From: Rhodococcus sp. IEGM 1409
Lineage (GTDB): Bacteria; Actinomycetota; Actinomycetes; Mycobacteriales; Mycobacteriaceae
Assembly (NCBI RefSeq): GCF_030056735.1
Contig: NZ_JASHKN010000001.1
Location: 186,001-250,000, forward strand
Direction: 5' to 3'
Length of the DNA: 64,000 bases
Shown here: piece after piece, positions 8,800 to 18,724 of the stretch
Position numbering within the stretch: position 1 is the first letter of the stretch
Layout of the letters: each line of letters opens with the position of its first letter
Notes under the pieces: generated by a model
Told to the model about the DNA's origin: nothing
The model's database searches: none
Seen by the model: the letters and a program-made list of their open reading frames with translations, nothing else
Position numbers and translations under genes: made by a program

Positions 8800-9996
8800 C
8801 TAGGCAGCACGCAGAGAGCTGGGGACCAGCGGCTCGTCGAGCAGCCTGCGGAAGCGTTCGGTGCGCTCTGCGCCCACCGGCACCTCGTCCAACCAGCCCC
8901 CGAGCAGCCGGTATCCCTCGACATACGTGCTGGTGTAGGCCCGCCACAGCGGTGAAGACAGGAACTTGAGCGACTGCCGCGCGCGTTCCGGCGTCGACAG
9001 CGACCACCGTTCGAGGAAGAGCGCCACGTCGTCGAGGCTGCGGCCCTCGTCGTGCAACATCAGAGCGGCGTCCTGACGAACGCTCAGCAATTGCCCCGAC
9101 GCGGTGGAGAGCCGTTGCGCCTTTTCCCCGTCGAAAGACAAACCGAGATCGGCGTAGATCTCCTGCGCCCACAAACCCCAGTCCGGGCCGACGATCGCTT
9201 CGAGCGCCAGATCCGCGAGTCCTTCGGCCATGATGCACTGCGGCGTGTTGACCAGGAACAGCGTCTGCTCGAGTTGGCCGGTCCCGACCAGGCCGGCTTC
9301 CTTGCGGCAATGCTCGGTGTGATGGCCGGGGTAGGACTCGTGCGCGATCAGCCGCGGCAGGTTGGCCATGAACTGCGGCAGGTCCGAGTTGATCGCAACC
9401 TTGGAGCGGTAGTCACCGAGGTAGTAGTTGAAGCCGGACCACGGCTTGTCCCCCACCACTTCGTATTCGACGGTTTCCGACGCAGGAAGCCCGAACGTGC
9501 CGCGAACCAGATCACGCAGCGCACTCGACATTGCCTCGACGCACTCGTTCAGTCTCGCGGCGGGGATCTCGTCGGCCTTGCGATGCGCCTGCACCCGCTC
9601 GGCCAGCGGTCCCGGACCGGGCAGAACTTCACCCATCAACCGGTGAGCGTCGCTGTAGGCGTCCTCGTTTCCCTTTTCGATTCGTACGTCGAAGTACGCC
9701 TCCACCTCGTCCACGAAGCCGATGTCCTCACCCGCGAACTTGCGTCCGGAGCATTCGAGGGCGCGCAGGTGAACGTCGATGAAGTGAGCGCGCTCGGCAT
9801 TCAGACCACTTCCGGCAAGCTCGCCCCGCAATTCACGTGCCGTGCGGGCAAGTTCACGCGGATCGGGCTTCGGAGCGCTCTCGATCTGCTTACGCAGCGC
9901 GGGGTCACCGGTGAACGCGTCGACGAACCCGTCTTCGAGACGGTCGAAACCCAGTCCGAGCAGCAGATATTGGCGAACAAGTGTGTCTGGATCCAT
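8800..9996 (-). CDS. DUF885-like HExxH-type metallopeptidase
   Basis: A protein of about 398 residues with the motif HESYPGHH near residue 220, matching the zinc-binding HE-x-x-x-HH arrangement of DUF885 proteins, which are thought to be gluzincin-like peptidases; a distal Glu probably lies in CIMAEGLADLALE. The remainder is helical without signal peptide, so it is likely cytoplasmic. An ATG at 9996 is preferred; an in-frame GTG at 10032 would add 12 residues. It lies between glyA and coaA and has no evident link with either. Function inferred from the family only. Confidence 0.7.
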   Translation of the reverse strand: MDPDTLVRQYLLLGLGFDRLEDGFVDAFTGDPALRKQIESAPKPDPRELARTARELRGELAGSGLNAERAHFIDVHLRALECSGRKFAGEDIGFVDEVEAYFDVRIEKGNEDAYSDAHRLMGEVLPGPGPLAERVQAHRKADEIPAARLNECVEAMSSALRDLVRGTFGLPASETVEYEVVGDKPWSGFNYYLGDYRSKVAINSDLPQFMANLPRLIAHESYPGHHTEHCRKEAGLVGTGQLEQTLFLVNTPQCIMAEGLADLALEAIVGPDWGLWAQEIYADLGLSFDGEKAQRLSTASGQLLSVRQDAALMLHDEGRSLDDVALFLERWSLSTPERARQSLKFLSSPLWRAYTSTYVEGYRLLGGWLDEVPVGAERTERFRRLLDEPLVPSSLRAA

Positions 9997-10168
9997 AACG
10001 ACCGAGCCTAGCCGCTCGCTCCGGAATGCCACCCGGCGAAAGTCCCGGACGTGGCACCGAGCACAATCCGACTATGCACTCGGATCGTGCGCTCACGCGC
10101 CTGGCTTGCTCGCATAGCTGTTTCGTCCGCCGGGCCCCGGGTTCACTACGTGCCGGTGAGCTGGGCTG

Positions 10169-11101
10169 ATGGCGCGCACCAACGAGTCGAGTCCCTACGT
10201 CGAGTTCGACCGCAAGCAGTGGCGGACACTGCGTAAGTCGACGCCGCTGGTGTTGACCGAGGACGAGTTGTACGGCCTGCGTGGTCTCGGCGAGCAGATC
10301 GATCTCGAAGAGGTCGCCGAGGTCTATCTCCCCCTCGCACGTCTGATCCACCTGCAGGTGGCGGCGCGCCAACGACTGTTCGCAGCCACCGCCACGTTCC
10401 TCGGTGAGAAGCATCCCGATCGTCAGGTGCCCTTCGTCATCGGTGTCGCCGGTTCGGTTGCGGTCGGAAAATCCACGACAGCTCGTGTGCTGCAAGCTCT
10501 CCTGGCCCGCTGGGATCACCATCCGCGCGTCGACCTCGTCACCACGGACGGATTCCTGTATCCAACCAAGGAGCTCCAGCGTCGAGGCATCATGCACCGC
10601 AAGGGTTTTCCCGAAAGCTACGATCGTCGCAAGCTGTTGCGCTTCGTCACGGAAGTCAAGTCCGGCGCGGAAGAAGTAGCGGCGCCGGTGTATTCGCACA
10701 CGTCGTACGACATCATCCCGGGCCAGTACCATCTGATCCGCCAGCCGGACATCCTCATCATCGAGGGCCTCAACGTCCTGCAGACCGGCCCGCGTCTGAT
10801 GGTCTCCGATCTGTTCGACTTCTCGATCTACGTCGACGCCCGCATCGAGGACATCGAAGCCTGGTACATCGAGCGGTTCCTCGCGCTGCGCAACACGTCG
10901 TTCGCCGATCCGAACGCTCACTTTCACCACTACTCCGGCCTCTCCGACCGCGACGCGACCATCGCGGCGAAGGAGATCTGGAACTCGATCAATCACCCGA
11001 ACCTGGTGGAGAACATTCTCCCCACCCGTCCCCGCGCAACCCTGGTACTGCGCAAGGACGCCGATCACACGATCAACCGGCTCCGACTGCGCAAGCTCTG
11101 A
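10169..11101 (+). CDS. coaA: Pantothenate kinase, type I
   Basis: A 310-residue kinase phosphorylating pantothenate, the first step of coenzyme A synthesis. The P-loop [12 protein letters not shown] sits near residue 95, followed by TTDGFLYP and the HTSYDIIPG and IIEGLNVLQ blocks of prokaryotic type I (CoaA) enzymes. Length fits the mycobacterial enzyme (Rv1092c). It is the only rightward gene in this stretch and converges with the prenyl synthase gene 6 bases later, so the two transcripts probably overlap. Confidence 0.97.
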   Translation: MARTNESSPYVEFDRKQWRTLRKSTPLVLTEDELYGLRGLGEQIDLEEVAEVYLPLARLIHLQVAARQRLFAATATFLGEKHPDRQVPFVIGVAGSVAVGKSTTARVLQALLARWDHHPRVDLVTTDGFLYPTKELQRRGIMHRKGFPESYDRRKLLRFVTEVKSGAEEVAAPVYSHTSYDIIPGQYHLIRQPDILIIEGLNVLQTGPRLMVSDLFDFSIYVDARIEDIEAWYIERFLALRNTSFADPNAHFHHYSGLSDRDATIAAKEIWNSINHPNLVENILPTRPRATLVLRKDADHTINRLRLRKL

Positions 11102-11107
11102 GCCGGC

Positions 11108-11875
11108 TCAGGCGCCGAACCGGCGGTGGCGCGCCGCGTAGTCACGCAAGGCTCGAAGAAAGTCGACTCGGCGGAACTCGGGCCAGTATGCCTCGGTGAA
11201 CCAGATCTCCGAATAGGCGCTCTGCCACAACAGGAATCCGGAGAGCCGCTGCTCGCCGGAGGTGCGGATCACCAGATCCGGATCGGGCTGCCCCGACGTG
11301 TAGAGGTGACCGTCGATGCCGTCGACCGAGACGGCCTGGATCAGTTCGTCTCCGCTCAGACCTTCACCGATCTTGTCGCGCAGGAGCGATTGGACGGCGT
11401 CGGCGATCTCCTGCCGTCCGCCGTATCCGATCGCGACGTTGACATGCGTTCCGGTTCGGCCACTGGTTCCGGCTGCAGCTTCCCGCAATCGCCTGGACTG
11501 CTCGGGGGGCAGAAGATCGAGGGCACCGACGATCTGCACACTCCAGTTCTTGCCGGGCCCGGAGATCTCTTCGACGACGTCGGTGATGATCTCGAGGAGG
11601 GTGTCCAACTCTTCCGGTTCGCGGCGCAGGTTCTCGGTCGAGAGCAGATAGATGGTTGCCATCTCGATTCCGGCGGCGTCGCACCATTCCAGCAATTCGG
11701 CGATCTTGAGCGCGCCCATGCGGTGCCCGTGACTGACATCGGTGAAGCCGTTCTCGCGGGCCCATCGCCGGTTTCCGTCACACATCACCGCTACGTGCCG
11801 TGGGTGCGCGAGACCGTCGAGATGACTGAGGAGTCGTCGCTCGTAGATGCTGTACAGCAGTCCGCGCAGATTCAC
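11108..11875 (-). CDS. Short-chain Z-isoprenyl diphosphate synthase (Rv1086-like)
   Basis: A 255-residue cis-prenyltransferase of the UppS family. The P-loop MCDGNRRWA (near residue 32), LSTENL, and the C-terminal DLVIRTSGEQRLSGFLLWQ and YSEIWF blocks are intact. It agrees closely with Rv1086, which makes Z,E-farnesyl diphosphate, the precursor that a second synthase extends to decaprenyl phosphate for arabinogalactan and peptidoglycan assembly. The conserved neighbourhood supports this over a full-length undecaprenyl synthase. Product length is inferred by homology. Confidence 0.88.
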   Translation of the reverse strand: MNLRGLLYSIYERRLLSHLDGLAHPRHVAVMCDGNRRWARENGFTDVSHGHRMGALKIAELLEWCDAAGIEMATIYLLSTENLRREPEELDTLLEIITDVVEEISGPGKNWSVQIVGALDLLPPEQSRRLREAAAGTSGRTGTHVNVAIGYGGRQEIADAVQSLLRDKIGEGLSGDELIQAVSVDGIDGHLYTSGQPDPDLVIRTSGEQRLSGFLLWQSAYSEIWFTEAYWPEFRRVDFLRALRDYAARHRRFGA

Positions 11876-11967
11876 CGTGACATCACCATGGTGTCAAAGA
11901 CTACGCCCGGCAGTGACAGCCACATGCGAGCGCCGTCACGCTTTTTGTACACGTCGAAAACCTGCAG

Positions 11968-12013
11968 GTAGGTTATGCTACTGGTGCGTAACCTACGGTA
12001 CCGTAGGTTACGC
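11968..12013. promoter_or_regulatory. Palindromic operator upstream of hemolysin III gene
   Basis: A 28-bp perfect palindrome spans 11986-12013; each half reads GTAACCTACGGT or its complement, extended by GC outside. A third copy of the half site GTAGGTTA lies at 11968-11975, facing the copy at 11989-11996. The cluster is 35 to 80 bases before the hemolysin III start codon. Size and symmetry resemble operators of TetR-type dimers, and the arrangement would allow two dimers to bind. The regulator is not in the window as far as I can tell. Confidence 0.75.
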
Positions 12014-12047
12014 GATTCGCAACATCACGGAACGAGAGGGGTTGCAC

Positions 12048-12716
12048 ATGACGGCATTCGGGCTCGACGAGCTTCCGGTCAAACCACGCATGCGCGGTTG
12101 GATCCACCTATGGGCGCTCGGTGTCTCCGTCGTCGCGGGCATCGTTCTCGTGTCCGTGGCGGGCGCTCAGGTAGGCGCCAAGGCGGCCTGGGCAACCGCA
12201 ATCTACAGCATCACGATCTGCGGCCTCTTCGGTATCAGCGCGACGTATCACCGCATCCAGTGGCAGACAGTCAAGGGCCGAACGTGGATGAAGCGTGCGG
12301 ACCATTCGATGATCTTTCTCTTCATCGCCGGCAGCTACACACCGTTCGCCATGCTCGGCCTCCCCACTGACACCGGCAAGATCATTCTTGCGATCGTGTG
12401 GGCTGGCGCGCTCGCCGGCGTAGCACTCAAGATGCTCTGGCCTACCGCCCCGAAATGGGTGGGAGTCCCGCTCTACCTGCTCCTCGGCTGGGCGATCGTC
12501 CCCGTGGTCGGTGAACTGACACACCAGGTCGGTGTGGCGCCGATGGTGCTGCTGCTCGTCGGCGGAATCTTCTACAGCGTCGGCGCAATTCTGTACGCGA
12601 CAAAATGGCCCAACCCGTGGCCCACGACGTTCGGTCACCACGAGTTCTTCCACGCCGCGACGGTCGTCGCGGCGATCTGCCACTACATCGCGGTATGGCT
12701 CGTCGTGTTCAACTGA
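12048..12716 (+). CDS. Hemolysin III / PAQR-type membrane protein (TrhA family)
   Basis: A 222-residue integral membrane protein of the hemolysin III (YqfA/TrhA, PAQR) family with about seven helices. The ATG at 12048 follows a GAGAGGG ribosome binding site. Family marks are SATYHR after helix 2, [17 protein letters not shown], and the C-terminal [19 protein letters not shown], whose His residues bind zinc in PAQR relatives. Bacterial members influence membrane fluidity or lipid homeostasis rather than acting as toxins. It corresponds to Rv1085c in the conserved block. A strong palindromic operator lies upstream, and its 3' end overlaps the convergent DUF255 gene by 34 bases. Confidence 0.88.
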   Translation: MTAFGLDELPVKPRMRGWIHLWALGVSVVAGIVLVSVAGAQVGAKAAWATAIYSITICGLFGISATYHRIQWQTVKGRTWMKRADHSMIFLFIAGSYTPFAMLGLPTDTGKIILAIVWAGALAGVALKMLWPTAPKWVGVPLYLLLGWAIVPVVGELTHQVGVAPMVLLLVGGIFYSVGAILYATKWPNPWPTTFGHHEFFHAATVVAAICHYIAVWLVVFN

Positions 12717-14710
12717 CTCGCCAGTTCCACCACCGTCGTCACCGGCCGATCGCACACGAATCCCCGGCAGATGTACGCGGCTTCACCACCGTCGACAAGG
12801 GGTCGATCTGCAAGCAGCGGTGAAGAATCCGGCGCTCCGCCGACCACCACTGCACCACCCGGGGCAAGCCGACGGGCATCGGCCAACAACGAACCTTCAC
12901 CGACGACGGCCACCTGTATCGGACCACGCAACGACGCTTCCGCCACCGCGAGCCAGTGTCCCGCCGACCGAGGCGCACGCTCGAGCGGCAGCGTGGCCCT
13001 CGCCATCGCGTCCGCCGCGGCCTGGGCGTAACGAGACGAGCGCTCGGCATCGGTCAACGCCGCTGCGGTCAACAGAGCCTCTGCAACGCTCGACGCACCG
13101 GACGGCGTCGCGCCGTCCAACGGGTCTCGGGGCCGGGTAACGAGAGACTCCGCGAAATCGGCTGTGTCGAACCAGCTTCCCGGCTCAGCCGGATCGGCGA
13201 AATGATCGAGAGTGACGTCGAGCAGCTGCTGCGCCGCATCGAGCCATCGCGCAGTTCCCGTTGCCTGGTAGAGAGCCAGGAGGCCCGTCGCAAGCGCTGC
13301 GTAATCCTCGAGCACTGCCGTCGGGGCGCCGACAGTCCCGCCGAGGGAAGCGCGGCGCAGATGACCGTCCACCAGGTGAAGGTCGAGAAGAGCGCCGGCG
13401 CACTCGGCTGCCGCGTCGATCCACTCGGGCCGGTCCAGGGCAAGCCCCGCTTCCGTCAAAGCCGTGACGGTCAGCCCGTTCCAGGCAGTCACCACTTTGT
13501 CGTCACGGCCAGGCTGTGGACGCTGAGCCCGGACGGCGCGTAGAGCGTCGGAGACCGTCTGCCAGCGTGACCAGTCGTCGGGATCACGGAGCAATTGCAG
13601 CACCGACGCACCCTCTTCGAAGGTGCCGGTATCGGTGACCCGGAACAATTCCGACGCCCACTGCCCGTCCTCCGCGCCGAGAATCTCGACCAATTGCGCC
13701 GGCGTCCATACGTACGTGAGGCCTTCGCCGCCGTCGGTGTCGGCATCGAGAGCCGAAGCGAAGCAACCGTTCTCGGTCAGCAGATCGGCGAGCAGGAACC
13801 CTGCGGTCTCCGCGGCGACGCGGGTGGCCAGGTCCGATCCGGTTCGCCGCGCCCAATGCGCGTAGAACCGCAGAAGCAGCGCGTTATCGTAGAGCATCTT
13901 CTCGAAGTGCGGAACCACCCACTCGGCATCGACCGAGTACCGCGAGAAACCGCCACCCAACTGGTCGTAGATGCCGCCACGTGCCATTGCTTCGGCGGTG
14001 CGCTCGATGCCGCCGAGAATCTCGCCCGAACCCGTGCGCTCGAACTGTCGGAGCAGTCCCTCCAGAAGTGCCGACGGCGGAAACTTCGGTGCCCCGCCGA
14101 ATCCCCCGCGCGGCATGTCCTCGTCGCCGAGGACAGACAGACCCGCCGCATCCAGCAGCTCCGCATCGACGGGCGCGCCGCCGTACGGGATTCCGCCGGA
14201 CGCGCGCTGAAGTTCCGTGACGATCGACTGTGCCGCGGTGTCGACCTCGTCGCGCCGATCGGTGAAGGTGTCGGCTATCGCTTCGAGAAGCTGTGTGAAC
14301 GAGGGCATTCCGCCGCGAGGCGTCGGCGGGTAGTACGTGCCGCAGTAGAAGGGTGAACCGTCGGGAGTCAGGAAACAGGTCATCGGCCAGCCGCCCTGAC
14401 CGGTCATCGCGACCGTCGCGTTCATGTAGACGGCGTCGATGTCCGGACGTTCTTCGCGGTCCACCTTCACGCAGACGAAGTTCGCGTTCATGATCGCCGC
14501 GATCTCGTCGTTCTCGAACGACTCGTGCGCCATGACGTGGCACCAATGGCACGCCGAGTACCCGATCGAGAGGAGGATCGGCACGTTGCGCTCGCGCGCC
14601 CACTCCATCGCTTCTTCGCCCCACTGTTGCCAGTGGACCGGATTGTCGGCGTGCTGACGCAGGTAGGGGCTCGAGGACCCACCCAGGTTGTTCCGCATCC
14701 GTGGGTCCAT
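12683..14710 (-). CDS. Thioredoxin-fold DUF255 protein (YyaL/Rv1084-like)
   Basis: A 675-residue protein with an N-terminal thioredoxin-like DUF255 domain (about residues 5-165) carrying the CHWCHVM motif, followed by a long alpha/alpha-barrel domain like N-acylglucosamine 2-epimerases and six-hairpin glycosidases. [15 protein letters not shown] and [13 protein letters not shown] are hallmarks of the family (YyaL, SPATA20). Biochemical role is unknown. I use the ATG at 14710, which gives the family's normal N-terminus; the frame extends upstream but into the preceding gene. It probably shares a transcript with the small membrane gene and mca upstream. Its last 34 bases overlap the convergent hemolysin III gene. 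Confidence 0.88.
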   Translation of the reverse strand: MDPRMRNNLGGSSSPYLRQHADNPVHWQQWGEEAMEWARERNVPILLSIGYSACHWCHVMAHESFENDEIAAIMNANFVCVKVDREERPDIDAVYMNATVAMTGQGGWPMTCFLTPDGSPFYCGTYYPPTPRGGMPSFTQLLEAIADTFTDRRDEVDTAAQSIVTELQRASGGIPYGGAPVDAELLDAAGLSVLGDEDMPRGGFGGAPKFPPSALLEGLLRQFERTGSGEILGGIERTAEAMARGGIYDQLGGGFSRYSVDAEWVVPHFEKMLYDNALLLRFYAHWARRTGSDLATRVAAETAGFLLADLLTENGCFASALDADTDGGEGLTYVWTPAQLVEILGAEDGQWASELFRVTDTGTFEEGASVLQLLRDPDDWSRWQTVSDALRAVRAQRPQPGRDDKVVTAWNGLTVTALTEAGLALDRPEWIDAAAECAGALLDLHLVDGHLRRASLGGTVGAPTAVLEDYAALATGLLALYQATGTARWLDAAQQLLDVTLDHFADPAEPGSWFDTADFAESLVTRPRDPLDGATPSGASSVAEALLTAAALTDAERSSRYAQAAADAMARATLPLERAPRSAGHWLAVAEASLRGPIQVAVVGEGSLLADARRLAPGGAVVVGGAPDSSPLLADRPLVDGGEAAYICRGFVCDRPVTTVVELASQLNTTSHTAM

Positions 14711-14729
14711 CGTCGCTACCTCGTCCGTC

Positions 14730-15044
14730 TCAGGATTCTTGCTTCGGCTTCTTCTCGGTAGAGACGTTCGGTTCCGCCGGGCCCGGAGCTGTGATCGCTC
14801 CCCGGTCGGTGCCTTCATCCGCCTGCTGATCGAGTTCGGGATGATCCGGTTCAAAGGTTTCCGGCAGCTTCTTGAGCTGGCGATTCATCGACCGAACCAA
14901 CAGGATCACACCGATGAGCAGCGCAAGAATCACCAGCAATCCGACCGGAGACGACTTTCCGAACTCCGGGCCGGATGGATTACTCGGGGTCTGAGCAAGA
15001 AATTGTGTGGTGCCGAGAACTACCTCGGCGGACAGAGCATTCAC
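14730..15044 (-). CDS. Small single-pass membrane protein (Rv1083-like)
   Basis: A 104-residue protein with one transmembrane helix (about residues 33-51, [17 protein letters not shown]) and a charged C-terminal tail with KLPETFEPD. The GTG start at 15044 overlaps the mca stop codon by four bases, so translation is likely coupled to mca. The same small membrane gene sits beside mca in mycobacteria (Rv1083). Function unknown. Confidence 0.8.
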   Translation of the reverse strand: MNALSAEVVLGTTQFLAQTPSNPSGPEFGKSSPVGLLVILALLIGVILLVRSMNRQLKKLPETFEPDHPELDQQADEGTDRGAITAPGPAEPNVSTEKKPKQES

Positions 15045-15931
15045 TTCTGAACGTCCTCTTCGAGACCTGCGAACAGGTCGGTTTCCGGAATGGACGTGGT
15101 GACCCGCGTCTTGGCGAGCTCGAATTCCTCGGTGGGCCAGATCTTCTGCTGAATGTCGAGCGGCACAGCGAAGAACGAACCGTTGGGATCGATCTGCGTC
15201 GCGTGCGCACGCAGAGCGTCGTCACGCTGAGGAAAGTAATCGCCGCACGTGACCTGAGTGGTCACCCGGACCATCATGTCGCCACGCTCGGTCTTCCACT
15301 TCTTGAGCCAGTCAGCCATCGGGAACGGCTCACCTCGGCGCTCGTACTCCTCCTGGAAGAGTTCGAGGCGCTTACGGATGAATCCGTGCGAGTAGTAGAT
15401 CTTCTTGATCTCCCACGGTTTCCCGTCCTCGGGGAAGTATTCGGGATCGGCGGCGGCTTCGTAGGCAGCCATCGACACCTCGTGGCACCGGATGTGGTCC
15501 GGGTGCGGGTATCCGCCGTTCTCGTCGTACGTCGTGACGACGTGGGGACGGAATTCGCGAATCACCTTGACCAGAGCGCGCGTGGACTCTTCGAGCGGAA
15601 CGAGGGCGAAGCACCCTTCGGGCAGCGGCGGAAGAGGGTCACCCTCGGGGAGTCCGGAATCGACGAAACCGAGCCAGCGCTGCTTCACGCCCAGGATGCG
15701 AGCGGCCTCGGCCATCTCCTCCTGGCGGACTTCGCTGATTCGATCGCGGACGCCGGGAACGTCCATGGCCGGGTTGAGAATGTCGCCACGCTCACCCCCG
15801 GTGAGCGTCAGGACCATCACTTCGTGGCCTTCGGCTGCGTAACGGGCGGTGGTGGCCGCACCCTTGCTTGACTCGTCGTCGGGATGGGCATGGACGGCCA
15901 TGAGCCGGAATCCGCTCACGTGTTCGTTCAC
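15041..15931 (-). CDS. mca: Mycothiol S-conjugate amidase
   Basis: Mca cleaves mycothiol S-conjugates of electrophiles and antibiotics, releasing a mercapturic acid for export and recycling GlcN-inositol. The protein has the zinc-binding [10 protein letters not shown] motif (His, Asp, Asp) at the N-terminus, the distal HPDHIRCH, and the mycobacterial-type block [15 protein letters not shown] favour the GTG at 15931, which gives about 296 residues and a short leader before the conserved block; a GTG ten residues... further downstream at 15919 is also possible, and the open frame extends to 16039 without support. Mca is only meaningful in mycothiol-making actinobacteria. First gene of a likely three-gene unit with the next two genes to the left. 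Confidence 0.93.
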   Translation of the reverse strand: MNEHVSGFRLMAVHAHPDDESSKGAATTARYAAEGHEVMVLTLTGGERGDILNPAMDVPGVRDRISEVRQEEMAEAARILGVKQRWLGFVDSGLPEGDPLPPLPEGCFALVPLEESTRALVKVIREFRPHVVTTYDENGGYPHPDHIRCHEVSMAAYEAAADPEYFPEDGKPWEIKKIYYSHGFIRKRLELFQEEYERRGEPFPMADWLKKWKTERGDMMVRVTTQVTCGDYFPQRDDALRAHATQIDPNGSFFAVPLDIQQKIWPTEEFELAKTRVTTSIPETDLFAGLEEDVQK

Positions 15932-16198
15932 CTCAACTTCACCTGGAGCCGTTGCCGGCAGTTCACCTGTAGCCGTCACCGGCAGTCTTCGATTTACACG
16001 CTGTGTACCGCTCGGATTGCTCCGAGCCTTTGCCGTCAAACGTACCGACTGCCGTCAAACCTACCGACGGCGCGACGGGACACGTCCTCTATAGTTCCAC
16101 CCGAGAGTTCCTGGCGCTGCCGTGACCCCTTCAGTAGTTCGGTGGGGCGCAGTCAGTTGCTGCACGACACGTGAACTCGAGTCTTCGAGAGCAGAGTG
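15932..16198. other. Divergent intergenic region mca / DUF4307
   Basis: About 267 bases between two divergent genes. It must hold both promoters, but I see no convincing operator, riboswitch or small gene in it. Confidence 0.5.
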
Positions 16199-16624
16199 AT
16201 GAGCAAACCGCTTCCCCAAGATCGGTACCCGAGCACTACTCGCACGGGCAGTCCCCGCAAGTGGATGGTGTGGGCTCTGACCGCTCTCGTCATCGTCGTC
16301 GGCGGCGGAATCGCGTACTACGCGTACGGAAAATTCGCAGTCAAGGAAATCGAGACCGAGACCATCTCGTTCGACATCGCCAACGATGCCACGGTGAAGA
16401 TCCGCTTCACCGTCACGCGCGACGATTCGTCACGTGAAGCGATGTGCATCGTGCGCGCCCGCTCGAAGGACGGCTCCGAAACCGGTCGACGGGAGGTCTA
16501 CGTCCCGCCTTCGGAACATCAGACCCTCGATTTCAACACCGAGGTCAAGACGTCCCAGCCGCCAGGCATGGCCGACGTCTACGGCTGCAGCTTCGACGTT
16601 CCGGAGTATCTGACCAAGAGCTGA
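16199..16624 (+). CDS. DUF4307 membrane-anchored protein (Rv1081c-like)
   Basis: A 141-residue protein with a single helix (about residues 24-44, MVWALTALVIVVGGGIAYYAY) and an extracytoplasmic beta-rich domain of the DUF4307 type, which ends with YGCSFDVPEYL; two Cys residues (in AMCIVRA and YGCSF) may form a disulfide. A GTG lies immediately before the ATG at 16199 and either could be used. It sits between mca and greA as Rv1081c does in M. tuberculosis. Function unknown. Confidence 0.78.
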   Translation: MSKPLPQDRYPSTTRTGSPRKWMVWALTALVIVVGGGIAYYAYGKFAVKEIETETISFDIANDATVKIRFTVTRDDSSREAMCIVRARSKDGSETGRREVYVPPSEHQTLDFNTEVKTSQPPGMADVYGCSFDVPEYLTKS

Positions 16625-16697
16625 CCTCGGACGCACCCACCCTGCCGGACGTTTGGCGCCGGACAGGGCGGGTAGTCCTGCGTGATAGAATTGCCCG

Positions 16698-16725
16698 ATA
16701 CACGGTTCCGGGTGGAACCGTGTAT
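16698..16725. repeat. 12-bp inverted repeat upstream of greA
   Basis: ATACACGGTTCC and its perfect complement are separated by four bases. The element lies about 130 bases before the greA start, within a 227-base gap that otherwise shows an imperfect GC-rich hairpin (about 16635-16672) after the DUF4307 gene. It could be an operator or an RNA hairpin in a greA leader. Confidence 0.5.
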
Positions 16726-16851
16726 TGCTGCATTGACGCAAGGTTTGACGGCAAGGTTGCACCCCTGGTGGTGCTTTCCGAGTCGTTGTTCGCTGCTGTT
16801 GCAGTGATCGTCGAGGGAGCCCCCGGCTCCGACTACTAGGGAGTGATCGAG

Positions 16852-17346
16852 ATGACCGAGACCCAGGTGACCTGGCTTACCCAGGAATCACATGACAGGC
16901 TCAAGAACGAACTCGACCAGCTCATCGCCAATCGCCCTGTCATCGCCGCCGAGATCAACGAGCGTCGCGAAGAGGGTGACCTGAAAGAGAACGGCGGCTA
17001 CCACGCTGCCCGCGAAGAGCAGGGTCAGCAGGAAGCCCGCATTCGCCAGCTCCAGGAGCTGCTGAACAGCGCCAAGGTCGGCGAAGCCCCCACGCAGTCC
17101 GGTGTTGCACTGCCCGGATCCGTAGTCAAGGTCTACTACGACGGCGACGAGAGTGACACCGAGACGTTCCTCATCGCTACTCGCGAAGAAGGCGCACGTG
17201 ACGCCAAGCTCGAGGTTTACTCCCCGAACTCACCGCTGGGCGGCGCACTGCTCGAAGCCAAGGTCGGCGACACGCGTGAGTACAACCTGCCCAACGGCAG
17301 CACCATGAAGGTCACGCTGCTGAGCGCGGAGCCTTACCACAGCTGA
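16852..17346 (+). CDS. greA: Transcription elongation factor GreA
   Basis: A 164-residue GreA: an N-terminal antiparallel coiled coil (about residues 10-80, tip acidic residues within [15 protein letters not shown]) that enters the RNA polymerase secondary channel and stimulates cleavage of backtracked RNA, and a C-terminal FKBP-like domain. The ATG at 16852 has an AGGGAG ribosome binding site eight bases away. Same place as Rv1080c. A strong terminator follows. Confidence 0.96.
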   Translation: MTETQVTWLTQESHDRLKNELDQLIANRPVIAAEINERREEGDLKENGGYHAAREEQGQQEARIRQLQELLNSAKVGEAPTQSGVALPGSVVKVYYDGDESDTETFLIATREEGARDAKLEVYSPNSPLGGALLEAKVGDTREYNLPNGSTMKVTLLSAEPYHS

Positions 17347-17366
17347 TCTGCTGTACCAGCTCTGAA

Positions 17367-17403
17367 AAGAAGCGCCACCCGACTCGGTCGGGTGGCGCTT
17401 CTT
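17367..17403. terminator. greA / NlpC bidirectional terminator
   Basis: A 17-bp perfect stem with a 3-base loop (AAGAAGCGCCACCCGAC and its complement) lies between greA and a convergent gene. A-rich and T-rich outer ends suit termination in both directions. Confidence 0.9.
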
Positions 17404-17418
17404 GCAGTTCCGGCGCAC

Positions 17419-18519
17419 TCACACCACGCGGCGAGCCTTCATTCCGGCGAAGATCGGGCCGACCTTCACGACGTCACCGAACGTGGGTGCGTGAAGCATC
17501 TGGCCGTTGCCGACGTAGATCGCCACGTGGCCGGGGCCGCCTGCCTGCCAGTTGCCGAACAACAGGTCACCGGGCTGCGCCTGATCCAGCGGGATCTCGA
17601 CGCCGACGCCCCACTGCGTCTCGGAGGTCCGCGGCAGAGTCACGCCAGTTGCCGCGTGGATCGCGTACGACGTCAGTCCCGAGCAGTCGAACCCGCCCAT
17701 CGACGGCCCGTTGACGTTTCCGCCGCCCCACACGTAGGGCAATCCGAGAAACTTCAGACCGGCCTCGACGACGCCGCCCACCGCAGCGGCGAGGTTGTTG
17801 TAGTCGAAGGGTGCGAGCATCAGAGCGAACGAGTCCTGCAACGATTTGATCTGGGCGACAAAAGGAGCGGCGACCGCCTGCTCGGCGGGAACGTCGCCTG
17901 ACTTGTCTGCCGGAACGCCGCCCGCTTCACGAACGGCGTCGGGTCCGACGTCGTATGCCGCGAGCGCAAGGTCGACGGTATCGCCCTCGACTTCACCTGA
18001 TTTCTGCCAGGACTGCGCTTGCTTCACGAGATCGCACAACCGGTAGCCGGTTGTCATCACCGGATCAGCGACACCCAGGATGTCCATCTTCCCGTCGCCG
18101 TCACCGTCTTTGCCATAGGCAGTCCACGCCGCGGTGGTGAAGCGACCAGGTCCGCGTCCTCCTTCAGGTGAGATGTCGGTATCGGGTCCGTACTTGAATC
18201 CGTTCTCGACCGAGTACAGCGAAGCGATCACCGCGGGCGTGATCTCCGAGCAGAGAGCACCGGCCTTCTTGATCCACGGCGCGAACACTGCCACCGCTCC
18301 CACGGGCGCCAACGTCGCTCCCGGAAAGTTGGAAGGTACGGAAGGCACGATTCCCTCAGGTGTGTCCTGTGTTCGTGCCGGCCCGTTCCAGGCTGCAAGT
18401 GAGACTGCAGCATTCGAAGACTCGTTCTTCTCGACTCGAGCGGGCGCGCCGAGAGTTCCACTCATCACGCCCAGTGCGGTGCCGATCGACACAGCGATCG
18501 CCAGGACACCGACTGCCAT
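17419..18519 (-). CDS. NlpC/P60 cell-wall endopeptidase with lytic transglycosylase-like domain
   Basis: A 366-residue exported protein. The ATG at 18519 has a GGAGG site and begins a signal anchor (residues 1-22). A middle domain (about 75-190; SLYSVENGF and ALAAYDVGPDAV) resembles the transglycosylase half of bifunctional actinobacterial cell-wall hydrolases. The C-terminal NlpC/P60 domain (about 255-366) carries the catalytic Cys in GGFDCSGL, then PGHVAIYVG (His) and MLHAP. It should cut peptide stems in peptidoglycan during growth or division. The open frame extends 120 codons further upstream but without family support. It faces the greA terminator. Confidence 0.87.
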   Translation of the reverse strand: MAVGVLAIAVSIGTALGVMSGTLGAPARVEKNESSNAAVSLAAWNGPARTQDTPEGIVPSVPSNFPGATLAPVGAVAVFAPWIKKAGALCSEITPAVIASLYSVENGFKYGPDTDISPEGGRGPGRFTTAAWTAYGKDGDGDGKMDILGVADPVMTTGYRLCDLVKQAQSWQKSGEVEGDTVDLALAAYDVGPDAVREAGGVPADKSGDVPAEQAVAAPFVAQIKSLQDSFALMLAPFDYNNLAAAVGGVVEAGLKFLGLPYVWGGGNVNGPSMGGFDCSGLTSYAIHAATGVTLPRTSETQWGVGVEIPLDQAQPGDLLFGNWQAGGPGHVAIYVGNGQMLHAPTFGDVVKVGPIFAGMKARRVV

Positions 18520-18724
18520 CCGAACCTCCGATAAACCTCTGAAAATCCATGTATGTCGTCGTACCCGAAACTTGTCGGTGCGAACATCTACTCTTTCGAA
18601 CATGCATTCGACGCGGCTAAGTCTCGCAACTCCTGTAACCAATGTCTCATTTATCTCGGTGGACGTTACGCAAATGACTACAGACGCCAAGGCTTTTCTC
18701 AGGTTCGGAGTGCAAGCTGAGTGC

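Noticed and set aside
18134..18724. Long upstream extension of the small exported ORF, overlapping the NlpC/P60 gene
   Set aside because: The extension is antisense to a well-supported gene; only the ATG at 18725 gives a proper signal peptide.
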